A stretch of 64,000 nt of DNA from the NCBI GenBank assembly GCA_033032865.1, contig JAWHQI010000068.1, positions 5,704,001-5,768,000 on the forward strand. The letters run 5' to 3'. Made by a program: the position numbers and the translations under genes. Below the pieces are notes generated by a model. That model had not been told where the DNA came from. It ran no database searches and saw only the letters and a program-made list of their open reading frames with translations. Shown piece by piece: positions 55,294-64,000 of this stretch (the first letter of the stretch is position 1; each line of letters begins with the position of its first letter). The DNA is from Dactylorhiza incarnata. Taxonomy: Eukaryota; Streptophyta; Magnoliopsida; Asparagales; Orchidaceae.

Positions 55294-57490
55294 ACAATGG
55301 CAGGCATCGTGAAATTGGTAAAGTTTATAGTCGTTGAAGCTCCGAGTAGCTACAATGTAATATTCGGGAGGCCCATCTTGAATGAGTATCAAGCGGTAGT
55401 TTCCACCTACCACCTTGCGATAAAGGTTGCTCTGAATGGCAAACAATACCGGATCAGGAGTGATCCAAGGAAAGCCCACGAATGTTATGTCAAGTCAGTC
55501 AATATGACAGAATGTTGTCCTCCTCAGGTAGCTGAGGCCTCTTCAGCCCCTCCAGTCCTAAATCCAGCCAAACTTGAAGAAGAGGTCGAGGAAGAAGAAG
55601 CAAAAGATGAAGTTCTCTTGGAACCTGCCCAAGTGACTCAAGCTGTGCCAGTCAGTGATGAAGATGAAAGCAAAAAGCTTTCCATCAATGGTGAATTACC
55701 CGAAGATGAAAAAAGTCAACTCATCTCTTGCCTACTACAAAATTTGGACATATTCGCTTGGTCAGCGGATGATAGGCCAGGATTCAATCTGGGTGTTGCT
55801 TACCACCACCTCAACGTCGACCCAGCTTTTGCTCCTATAAAACAAAAGAAAAGGGCAGTTGCAATGAGCTTAGCTCAACCAATTCGTGAGGAGGTGGAAA
55901 AGCTTCTTAAATCCAACTTTGTTAAAGAAATTCAATACCCGGAGTGGGTATCAAATGTTGTAATGGTAAAGAAGTCTGGTGGGAAATGGCGGATGTGTGT
56001 AGATTTTACCAGACTCAATAATGCTTGCCCTAAAGATTGTAATTCCTTGTCTCGGATAGATTCTTTAGTGGATTCCGCGGTCGGGTATTCGTGTATGAGT
56101 TATTTAGATGCATTTTCTGGGTATCATCAAATAAGAATGCATATACCCGATATCCCTCATACCTTATTCATCACGAATGACAGGTGCTTCTGCTACCTCG
56201 TAATGCCTTTTGGGATAAAGAACGCTAGTGCCACTTATCAGAAAATGATGGACACCGTCTTTAGAACACAAAAAGGGAGAAATTTAGAATTTACGTCGAT
56301 GACCTTCTTATAAAAAGAAAGCTTTTTTAGGATCACCTCATCGACTTATGTGAAACTTTTGCAACACTCCGAGCTTTTAATATGAGATTGAATCCATCAA
56401 AATGCATTTTCGGGGCCAGTAAAGGAAAAATTCTCGGCCATCTCCTCACTCCGGAAGGTTTAAAACCCAATCCAGACAAAGTAAAGGCTATCCTGGAGAT
56501 TTCACCTCCCAAGACCCCTAAGGAAGTTCACCAGCTGGGTGGGAGGATGGCAGGCCTAAGACATTTCATCTCCCGGTCTGGAGAGTGCTCCCTTTTTCAA
56601 AACTCTCCGTGGAGGAGCTAAGTTTGAATAAACGAATGAGTGTGACGATGTGTTTGATCTGCTAAAAAAGCAGCTAACGTCCACCCTTTGCTCCTAAGTC
56701 TGAGAGAGGTAGATTATCTTTTCTTATATCTGGGAGTCAGTTCTGAAGAAAAGAAGAAGCAATACCCAGTTTACTATGTAAGTAACGTTTTGAAGGATGC
56801 GGAAGTTTGGTACCCGATCCTAGAGAAGTTAGTCTTGATGCTCGTGATTTCAGCACAGAGATTGAGGCCTTATTTTCAAGCTCATTCCATTCAGGTTGTC
56901 ACTGATCTCCCACTAAAGAATGTGTTAAAAAAGCCGGAATATTCAGGTAGGTTGGCAAAGTGGGCGATAGAACTTGGTGAGTTTGATATCTCCTACATTC
57001 CTAAAATGACAATCAAAGCTCAAGTATTAGCGGACTTCATGATTGACGCCATGGGAGATTGTTCAGAAAGAGAGAGTGAAAATCTGTAGCTTGGACAATT
57101 TACACAGATGGAGCTTTCAGAAGAAATTCATCAGGAGCCGGAGTTGTATTAATTAATCCTAATGGAGTTAGATTGGATCAAGCCCTCAAATTCTACTTTC
57201 CGACAACAAATAATTAGGCGGAATATGAAGCTGTGCTCGCAAGCCTCAGATTTGCAAAAGAGCTAGGAATCGAGGATGTCCAAGTTAAAATCGATTCTCT
57301 GGTAATGCCGTCCCAAGTAAATGGAACTTATGAAACTAGAGACTCTATTATGAGGCAATATCAAACACTAGTAAAGACGGAGATAGGAAAATTCAAAAGC
57401 TTCACTATTCAGCACATTCCGAGGTAAGAGAATATGGAAGCTGACGAGTTGGCCAAATTTGATATTCTTTCAGGAGGAACCACTTAAAAA
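55291..57490 (+). pseudogene. Tat-like reverse transcriptase and two RNase H domains
   Basis: 55291-56313 opens with the end of protease (VIFGRPILNEYQ) and then reverse transcriptase: EIQYPEWVSNVVMVKKSGG, MCVDFTRLNNACPKD, VMPFGIKNASATYQ. A frameshift at about 56285 precedes the catalytic YVDDLLIK, which is intact in the new frame. 56382-56621 is the connection region. 56688-57089 is the first RNase H (YYVSNVLKDAEVWYP, LAKWAIELGEFDISY). 57091-57490 is the second, archaeal-type RNase H: WTIYTDGAFRRNSSGAGVV, a stop at about 57217, AEYEAVLASLRFAKELG and ENMEADELAKF. This tandem is known from Tat elements. Confidence 0.85.
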
Positions 57491-57964
57491 CTTTTTCATC
57501 CGGCTATTGAAGAAGGAGATATTATGATAATCGATCAACGACCATCTTGGATGGATCCTTTTGTTCTCTATCTGTCAAGTGGAGAATTTCATCCAGCGGT
57601 AAAAGATAAGAAATGATTTAAGATAAAAGCAACTTACTATTATCTTGTTGCAGGAATTCTCTACAGGAAAACATTTTTATCACCTCTGGCAAGATGTGTT
57701 TATGAAGAATAAGTTCCTACTATCCTTCGAGAAGTGCATTCAGGAGAGTGCGGCAGTCACTCCGGAGCTAGAACCTTAGAAAAGAGAATACTAAGGCAAG
57801 GTTATTTCTGGCCTCAAATATGGAAGGATGCAGAAAAATTTGCCAAAAAATGCGTCCAATGACACAAGTTTGCCCCTCTTCAGCATCAACCAGCTCAACA
57901 ACTTAAGGAAATAGCAACGCCTTGGCCATTCGTAGTCTGGGGAATGGATTTAATCGGGCCTTTT
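57491..57964 (+). pseudogene. Tat-like integrase, N-terminal part
   Basis: Zinc finger region: LREVHSGECGSHSGARTL supplies the His pair, and FAKKCVQ with a stop follows where the Cys pair is expected. Then PWPFVVWGMDLIGPF, the first catalytic Asp, is cut right there by the next LTR at 57965. The remainder is expected on the far side, beyond the window. Confidence 0.8.
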
Positions 57965-60069
57965 TGTAACACCCCAGTTTTTGCTGCTCTGCGAGCTAAC
58001 ACCGGGCGGTAGGTTCTACCGCCGGTGGTAGCCAAATCGACGTGGCGTCAACTGAGAGCGTTTTCATTAAGGCACTAGTGCGGCGCGGTAGCGCTAGCGC
58101 GGCGCAGTAGAAAGTGGCTAGAATGTTGAAAATGAGCTTTGCCACTAGCGCGGGGCGGTAGTTCTACCGCTGGCGTTAGGCTTTCTTCGCTGGGAGCCGC
58201 TGAGACGGCAAGTGTGTTTGCGGAGTTAGCGTGGCGCGGTAGCTCTATCGCCGCGCGGTAGCTGACGGAACCAGATCCGTAAACAACAAAATTTGGGCGT
58301 CCGTTTGGATTAGATCTTGATCTAATGGCTCAGATGAGTTCGGGGGAGGGGTCTAACTAGGACTGAGAGGGTTGTCCCTCTTCATCTTTCATTTCTTTTG
58401 GCTTTGAGGGCTAGAGTGAGAGAGAGGGTTTGGAGGAGGAAGAGAGCTAGATACCGCCATTATTGGATCTTCGGAGCTCCGTTCGCCGATCCGAGACTGA
58501 CAGCGCATATGGGACGTCGAGGTGCTTCTTCCCCTCCATTCTTTTTCAAGATTCTAATGGCTAGGAGGAAATCTCAAAAGGTAATGACATTTCTCCTCCC
58601 GGTCTGTAGGATGTGTGCATGGCATCCCTTTTTCCTCCTTAATTTCTGCATTTCGGTACTAGATCCGTCGAGTGAGAGGGATTTGGGTCACCTTGGTTCA
58701 AGAGGATCCATCGGGTCGATTGAGTCCGCACCCGACATGATTTACACTAGAAATCTGCTCCGCTAGTGGATTAGGCATTGTGGTTGAAGCCAGATTCGCG
58801 ATCGGTGGTCCGATTCGGTGATGTTGATTAACGCGCATTTTAGGGGTTTTGCTAGAAATCCGAATACGATGAATTCGTCGTTGTGATGCCCTTGTAGTTT
58901 CGTATGGTAATGAATGTTGGTTTTCGGGCGGGGAAATAATGTGCGGATTATGAGGCGTGTGATGCCTAGTGATGTGCGAAGGTGAGACTTGGTATTTGTG
59001 GTCGGCTGGCTATCCCGTGAATGCTGGAATTCACGTGTGGAGAGTGTCCTGGCAAGACAAGTCCCTTCGATGTTAACTGATGAGAAAGTTTGTGCTAACG
59101 GACGAGTTCGGTAACGGTCTCCAGGCGAGGCAGTCGGTGGACGTTGTGCCGATTGTAAGACCAGGGCCTTGGGACGTTTGCTTGGAGTCTAAGCCAGAGT
59201 TCTTAGCATCGGTTTTGCATGGTGTTGGCGGCAAGAGCATTTGAGCTGTCAGATAAGCCCGATGTCATGGAGGGCCAGGCGCGGTGGGTCATAACGTTAG
59301 TTCATGGCCTTGGGCTACGATGCTCTTTGGGGGAAATGTCGAGTACCCCATGGTTGTGCTGTTGATGTATGATGATGTGTTAGATTCATACGCTTTAGGG
59401 TGCCTTGGGTGAAACCCGGGTTTGCATTCATATTGCATTGGTAGGCCCCTTTTATTACTTGCTCAAGATAGAAATGTGGATGATGGTTGTGACACTCATG
59501 CCTGTTGTTTATGTTGCTTTTCTTTATATACATGTGCATACAAAGTGCTGACTTGCAGGGTGATGTAGTTCCCCGGGGTCTGCTAGAATGGCCGGGAGGA
59601 GGGGTGTTGTTACACTATTTGTGGTCAGCCATAGCTGACCCTCGTTTACTACTCTTTGTGATTTGGATGCAGGCCAAGGATTCCAGGCTGGACCTAGCTC
59701 GTCGGCCAAAAAGTTCTAAAGCTTCATGAAGTGTTTACCTTGCTTTCCTGCTTTTTTGTACTTGTCTTTTGTTGAATCCGGCTTGCATGCCGAGGTAGCT
59801 TAGGGAAGCTAGTTTTCCCCTTTTTGGGATTTCATAATTGTGTTGAATGTTTGATGACTTGGACACTGGTTTTGTAAGGCCTTAAGGCCAGTTTTACTCC
59901 TATGTAGTTGTGGACAATCTCCGCGTGTCTTAGTTTTTGTTTCCGCTGTGTTATCTGAGTTTTGAGTTGGGTAGTTATATTATCTTTTAATACTGAAACT
60001 GTGGCGGTTATATGATGTGGGCTCCTGGCCGGACCCATATTATATAGTCATTACAGGAGAGGTGTTACA
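57965..60069 (+). repeat. 5' LTR of Tekay-like element
   Basis: 2105 bp, TGTAACACCCC to GGTGTTACA. The first 30-300 bases hold clustered inverted motifs such as GGCGGTAGGTTCTACCGCC (57990-58265). Other ORFs within (58398-58766, 59505-59729) show no conserved protein. Confidence 0.85.
57990..58265. repeat. Palindrome cluster in second Tekay-like LTR
   Basis: Repeated (G)GCGGTAG arms facing CTACCGC arms, in variants GGTAGTTCTACC and CGCGGTAGCGCTAGCGCGGCG. Same position in the LTR as the unrelated motif cluster of the element at 28091. Confidence 0.8.
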
Positions 60070-60072
60070 ATT

Positions 60073-60083
60073 TGGTATCAAAG
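60073..60083 (+). other. Primer binding site of second Tekay-like element
   Basis: TGGTATCAAAG three bases after the LTR end. Close to the Met-type site TGGTATCAGAG, one change. Confidence 0.75.
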
Positions 60084-60304
60084 TGAGGTTGTGTATTCTT
60101 GCGAGGTCTAGTATATTCGGATCACGTAAAGATGTTGTCCACATAGGAGTATTGTGCGGGATCACGAGTATCCCTGTGTTTGAGTCTTGCCAGTATAACT
60201 TGATGAGTTTATTTCCTTACTTATGATAGGATGTTGGCGATGATGCGGGGACGTCGAGAAGGCAAGAGGAGCCTTCGCGAAGCAGTGCTACTGCTCCGGG
60301 CCTC

Positions 60305-61363
60305 ATGAATATGGGCATGTTCCCGGTTGATTTCTGTCGCATGCTAGCAGAAGCAATGGTAGCGGCTCAAGCTGTTGCTATGGCACGGGTTTCGACGCCT
60401 GTCATGCAAGTTACGACTCCTGTTACTCCGACGGCTACACCAGATACATCGGAGGTTGGAGTGAGGCAAGCAGATACATTAGCGGAGAGAGCTTATGGGA
60501 TGGGCGATCAATTTATGAAGTACTTCTTGAGTTTCCATTCTCCGACATTCAAGGGAGTTGGCACTCCAACGGATGCCGAAGATTGGTTTTCGAGGATCCA
60601 GGAACTTTTGAAGGCATCAGAGACCCCAACGGAGAGGCAGTCCCACTTCTCGAGTTTCATGTTAGAGGGCGATGCAAAACTATGGTGGGTGAATCATAGT
60701 GATCTTCATTTCCTTGGGCGCATTCCATCCCTGGAGGAGTTTGGGAACGCCTTCCTCAAGCGTTATATTCCGTCTTCGACGAGGTTAGCACTATAGCGGC
60801 AGTTCTTGCATTTGGTGCAGCGTGAGGAGACAATGGACGAGTATCTGCAGGAGGTCACTCGGTTGGGTCGTTATGTGGGAACGACTATGGAAGACGATGA
60901 AGAGAGGGACAATCTCTTCTATCAACGTCTGAGAGAGAAATTTAAGGCAGCCATTGATAGCCTTAAAGAACGCAGGATTTAATGAGTTGGTCGAAGCCGC
61001 TCGCACATTAGAAAGCGACATGGAGCGAACCCAGCGGCGAAAGGGTTTTGCGGCAAAGCAGGGAGAAGGAAAGCCTTCTCAGTCTCAGTCTCAGTGGAAG
61101 TCTGAGGGAAACCGATGAAAGAAGAAGCCCCATCCTAATAGGCCTGGGGAGAGAAGTGACGCACCTTCGGGAGATTTCCGCTCCAATGGTCCGTTGACTT
61201 GTTTCAAGTGTGGCAAGGTGGGTCACATAAGTCGGTTTTGTACCGAGGGCGGAGCTAAGCCAGAGCCGAGGCGGGAACAATCGGTGCATTCCGGCCCTAG
61301 TGTTGGGGAGAAATGTAAGTTGGCAGAGTTGAGTGCTTCGCGGTTCCCTCCGGTGCAGCATTG
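60305..61363 (+). pseudogene. Tekay-like gag, broken
   Basis: The ATG at 60305 starts MNMGMFPVDFCRMLAEAM. Capsid: FKGVGTPTDAEDWFSRIQEL, MLEGDAKLWWVNH. A stop at 60794-60796 is followed in frame by MDEYLQEVTRLGRYV. A frameshift near 60965 leads to NELVEAARTLESDMER and, with one more stop at about 61117, to the zinc knuckle CFKCGKVGHISRFC (about 61206-61247). The frame closes at about 61363. Start is chosen as the first ATG in the coding frame, but it could lie upstream near 60230. Confidence 0.82.
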
Positions 61364-61489
61364 AGCGTATAATCTTGGACAGCAGGAAGCGATTCGTCAA
61401 CCCGATGTGGTGACAGTTATGAAAAGTTTAAGTTTTTGTTTGTTACTATAAAGTAGTTTGCGGCCTTTCATGTTTGTTGCACATGGTTA

Positions 61490-62257
61490 GGTTTCGTGCT
61501 AGTTTCGGGCTACCCCTCTCGAGTGTTGTTCGACACGGGAGCATCACACTCTTTTCTCGCGGAAAGCTTTATCCATAGGATTGGCGCTGAGTCCGTCGAG
61601 GCGGAGGTGGAGCTGAGCGTGCGCATGCCGACTGGGTCTTTCATGTCCACCGTGAGGGAAGGACGCATTGTGTTGCAAATTTACGATTGTGATTTCGAGT
61701 TGGTAGCAGCAATTCTGCCACTAGCCGAATTTGATGTTATCTTAGGGATGGACTAGCTTGCAGAGCAGCGAGCTAGTATCGACTGCTAGTTGAAGGTGGT
61801 AACCCTAAGAGGCAGAGGTAGAGCAGAGGTCAAGTTTGAAGGCCTAAGCGGAGTGGCTTGCTCCCTGATTTCCGCCATGCAAGTGAGGCGTGCGGTAAAC
61901 CAAGGAGGCGAGGCGTTTATAGCTTTGTTGGAGACTCACTCCACAAGGGTGGCTATTGGAGATGTTCTGGTGGTGGAAGAGTTTGAGGATGTATTCCCCG
62001 AGGAGCTTCCGGTAGCACCTCCTCAACGTGAAATTTATTTTTCGATAGAGTTGGTACCGGGTGCGAGGCCGGTGTCGTGTCCTCCGTTTAGGATGGCACC
62101 GAAGGAACTGGCCGAGCTTAAGGTTCAATTGCAAGAATTGTTAGAGCAAGGGTACATTAGGCCCAGCTCTTCGCCGTGGAGCGCGCCAGTATTGTTCGTA
62201 AAGAAAAAGGACGGAAGTATGCGGTTGTGCATTGACTACCGTGAACTGAATAGTTGA
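61490..62257 (+). pseudogene. Tekay-like protease and reverse transcriptase start
   Basis: Retropepsin VLFDTGASHSFLAESF with active DTG, then FDVILGMD and a stop at 61754-61756. After DC and another stop at about 61788, the same frame continues: [61 protein letters not shown] in the following codons marks a one-base frameshift at 62255. Confidence 0.85.
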
Positions 62258-63340
62258 CCGTTAAGAATAAATATCCGATTCCGCGAATCGATGATTTGTT
62301 CGACCAGGTAGTGGGGTCGGTGGTGTACTCCAAGTTGGACTTGAAGTCGGTTTACTACCAGTTGAAGATTCGAGAAGAGGACATTGCCAAGACAACATTT
62401 GGGACTCGGTATGGCCACTATGAGTTTTCGGTGATGCCATTCAGACTGACAAATGCGCCATTTGTGTTCATAGATTTGATGAACAAGGTTTTTCGACCGT
62501 TTTTGGATTCATTTGTGGTGGTGTTCATAGATGATATTTTGGTATATTCAAAATCGGAAGCGGAGCATGAGTCTCACTTGAGGCTAGTATTGCATACTCT
62601 AAGGGATAACCAACTTTATGCTAAGTTCACGAAGTGCGAGTTTTGGATCAAGAAGGTGGCATTTTTTGGGTCACGTGATCAGTGGAGATGGGGTGGCGGT
62701 AGATCCTGTGAAGATTGAAGCCATTAGATATTTACCTATATTGAGAACCGTGGCGGAAGTCCGAAGTTTCCTTGGACTAGCCAGTTATTACAGAAGGTTC
62801 ATGGAGAACTTTTCGCGGATGGCCTTGCCCCTCACCACTCTTACTCGCAAAGACCAAAAGTTCGTGTGGACGCCGGAGTGTGCCCGTGTGTTTGAGAATT
62901 TGAAAGAAAGGTTGATGTCTACTCCGATCCTTAGTCTTCCTAGTGGGACGGAGGGATTTCAGATTTTCAGTGACGCGTCAGGTTGCGATTTGGGTTGCGT
63001 GCTGGTACAGCACTGCAATGTGATAGCTTATGAGTCAAGGCAGTTAAAGACTCATGAGAAGAATTACCTCGTCCATGAACTGGAGTTGGCGGCGGTAATC
63101 TTTGCGTTAAAATTATGGCGGCACTACGTATATGGTGCAAAGGTGGAGATCTTCACAGATCACAAAAGCCTGCGGTATCTCCTCGATCAAAAGGATCTGA
63201 ATATGCGGCAGCGTAGGTGGGTCGAGTTCCTTGGGGACTACAACGTAGAGATTTAGTATACGCCAGGCAAAGCCAACGTGGTGGCGGATGCCTTGAGTAG
63301 GAAGTACTCCGGGCAAGGTAATTGGATTGAGGCGCATGAC
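62254..63340 (+). pseudogene. Tekay-like reverse transcriptase and RNase H
   Basis: 62254-62718: [29 protein letters not shown] (usual Gly-Tyr is Val-Tyr here), [13 protein letters not shown] (usual Gly-Leu is Arg-Leu) and catalytic [13 protein letters not shown] frameshift near 62665 leads to [29 protein letters not shown], then RNase [41 protein letters not shown] at 63254-63256 precedes the last motif [11 protein letters not shown]. Confidence 0.87.
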
Positions 63341-64000
63341 GAGCGTTTGGTGCGAGACTTGGAGTCTCTTGACATTGCTTGTGTGTCTAGAGGTGAGTCT
63401 GGCGTGGCTCGGTTGAACTGGATTGAAATGCAATGTGATATAACGGATCGAATACGAGAGGCAACTAGTGCGGACGAAGAGTGTTAAAGGTTGGTGTTGG
63501 AAGCTCAGCAAAGCGAAGGCAATGCTTTGGAGATGGTCGGTGGGATTCTGAAAAGAGCGGAAGGGTTTGTGTTCCGCGCTTTGGCAAGCTCCGCGAGGAG
63601 TTGATGTTTGAGGCTCACTTTACGAAGTACTCCATTCATCCGGGTAGTACAAAGATGTACTCGGATATGAAAAAATCCTTTTGGTGGCCTAGGATGAAGC
63701 GGGATGTAGCTGAGTATGTAAGCCGGTGTCAGACTTGTGCCTTAGTGAATGCTGAGTGCCAAAGGCCCGGCGGGTTCTTGAAGCCTCTTCCTATCCCTGA
63801 ATGGAAATTCGACGATATCTCCATGGATTTTGTGCATGGTTTGCCTCGATCTCAGCAGGGTAACGATGCGATTTCGGTGATAGTGGATCGCCTGACCAAG
63901 GTGGCTCACTTCATTCTGAATCAGAAGGGCGATGGCGTGGAGAAGCTCGTAGAGCTTTATGTTCAAAATATTGTGCAGTTGCACGGGATTCCTAAGAGCA
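63341..64000 (+). pseudogene. Tekay-like integrase, cut by window end
   Basis: A stop at 63485-63487 and a frameshift near 63580 precede the zinc finger: FEAHFTKYSIHPGSTKMY and CQTCALVN. Then FDDISMDFVHGLP, the first catalytic Asp, and VDRLTKVAHF. The window ends at LHGIPKS, before the second Asp. Confidence 0.85.

Larger units (their letters stand above)
52746..57964 (+). mobile_element. Tat-like Ty3/gypsy element, 3' part cut off
   Basis: Plus strand: short LTR (52746-53209), degenerate primer region, gag, protease, reverse transcriptase, RNase H, a second archaeal-type RNase H, and the start of integrase, which is interrupted at 57964 by another LTR. The double RNase H and the RT pattern (EKLLKSNFVKEIQYPEWVSN, LDAFSGYHQI) are hallmarks of the Tat lineage. 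Many stops and frameshifts. The remaining integrase and 3' LTR lie beyond the window. Confidence 0.87.
57965..64000 (+). mobile_element. Tekay/Del-like gypsy element, 5' part
   Basis: LTR (57965-60069), Met-type primer site, gag, protease, reverse transcriptase, RNase H and integrase up to the window end. Domain sequences are close to those of the minus-strand element at 28091, but the LTR U3 differs. At least four frameshifts and several stops are present. It interrupts Tat integrase. Target duplication cannot be checked because the 3' end is outside. Confidence 0.9.

Noticed and set aside
58398..58766. 122-codon ORF in the Tekay-like LTR
   Set aside because: Inside the LTR, no conserved motif, Arg-rich start typical of leader sequence.

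Overview
This window is intergenic heterochromatin of a flowering plant, probably a eudicot with a large repeat-rich genome. It is made almost entirely of nested, decayed LTR retrotransposons. I found no host gene, tRNA or rRNA gene, CRISPR array or bacterial-style operon. The evidence is plant-specific: Athila and Tat gypsy lineages, a Tat antisense ORF, SIRE-like copia elements, plant chromoviruses with C-terminal chromodomains, and primer sites matching plant initiator Met and Asp tRNAs.

Layout from left to right. (1) 1-3535, minus: 5' half of an Athila-like gypsy element with its LTR (2123-3535), inserted into (2) a plus-strand chromovirus whose pol lies at 3541-4565 and 13981-16443. That chromovirus is split by (3) a complete SIRE-like copia element (4566-13980, target duplication CTTAA). 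(4) About 17330-27896 is the 3' part of a plus-strand Tat-like gypsy element, with an antisense ORF and an LTR. It is split by (5) a complete minus-strand copia element (18649-25126, duplication ATATC). (6) 28091-36911, minus: a Tekay/Del-like chromovirus with both LTRs and a deleted protease region. (7) 37046-39072: thirteen copies of a 156-bp tandem repeat. (8) 39073-40727: non-coding, LTR-like. (9) 40728-44396 plus 52207-52745, minus: a copia element split by (10) 44397-52206, minus, a non-autonomous copia-type element carrying gag and a second ORF but no pol. (11) 52746-57964, plus: a Tat-like gypsy element with two RNase H domains, whose integrase is cut by (12) a Tekay/Del-like element (57965 to the window end).

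Every element carries stop codons, frameshifts or deletions, so none is autonomous as read. Nesting gives a relative chronology: hosts are the chromovirus, the Tat element with the antisense ORF, copia (9) and Tat (11); later arrivals are Athila, the two complete copia elements, non-autonomous element (10) and Tekay (12).

Three observations stand out. First, the U3 regions of several unrelated families carry clusters of short family-specific inverted or reiterated motifs, and one such palindrome is shared between an Athila LTR and a Tekay LTR. Second, the pol-less element at 44397-52206 has a 587-codon second ORF preceded by a block that repeats its own LTR U3 motif, a pyrimidine-rich leader and a possible splice acceptor, suggesting a second internal promoter. 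Third, a 156-bp satellite-like array abuts an LTR that lacks a target duplication.
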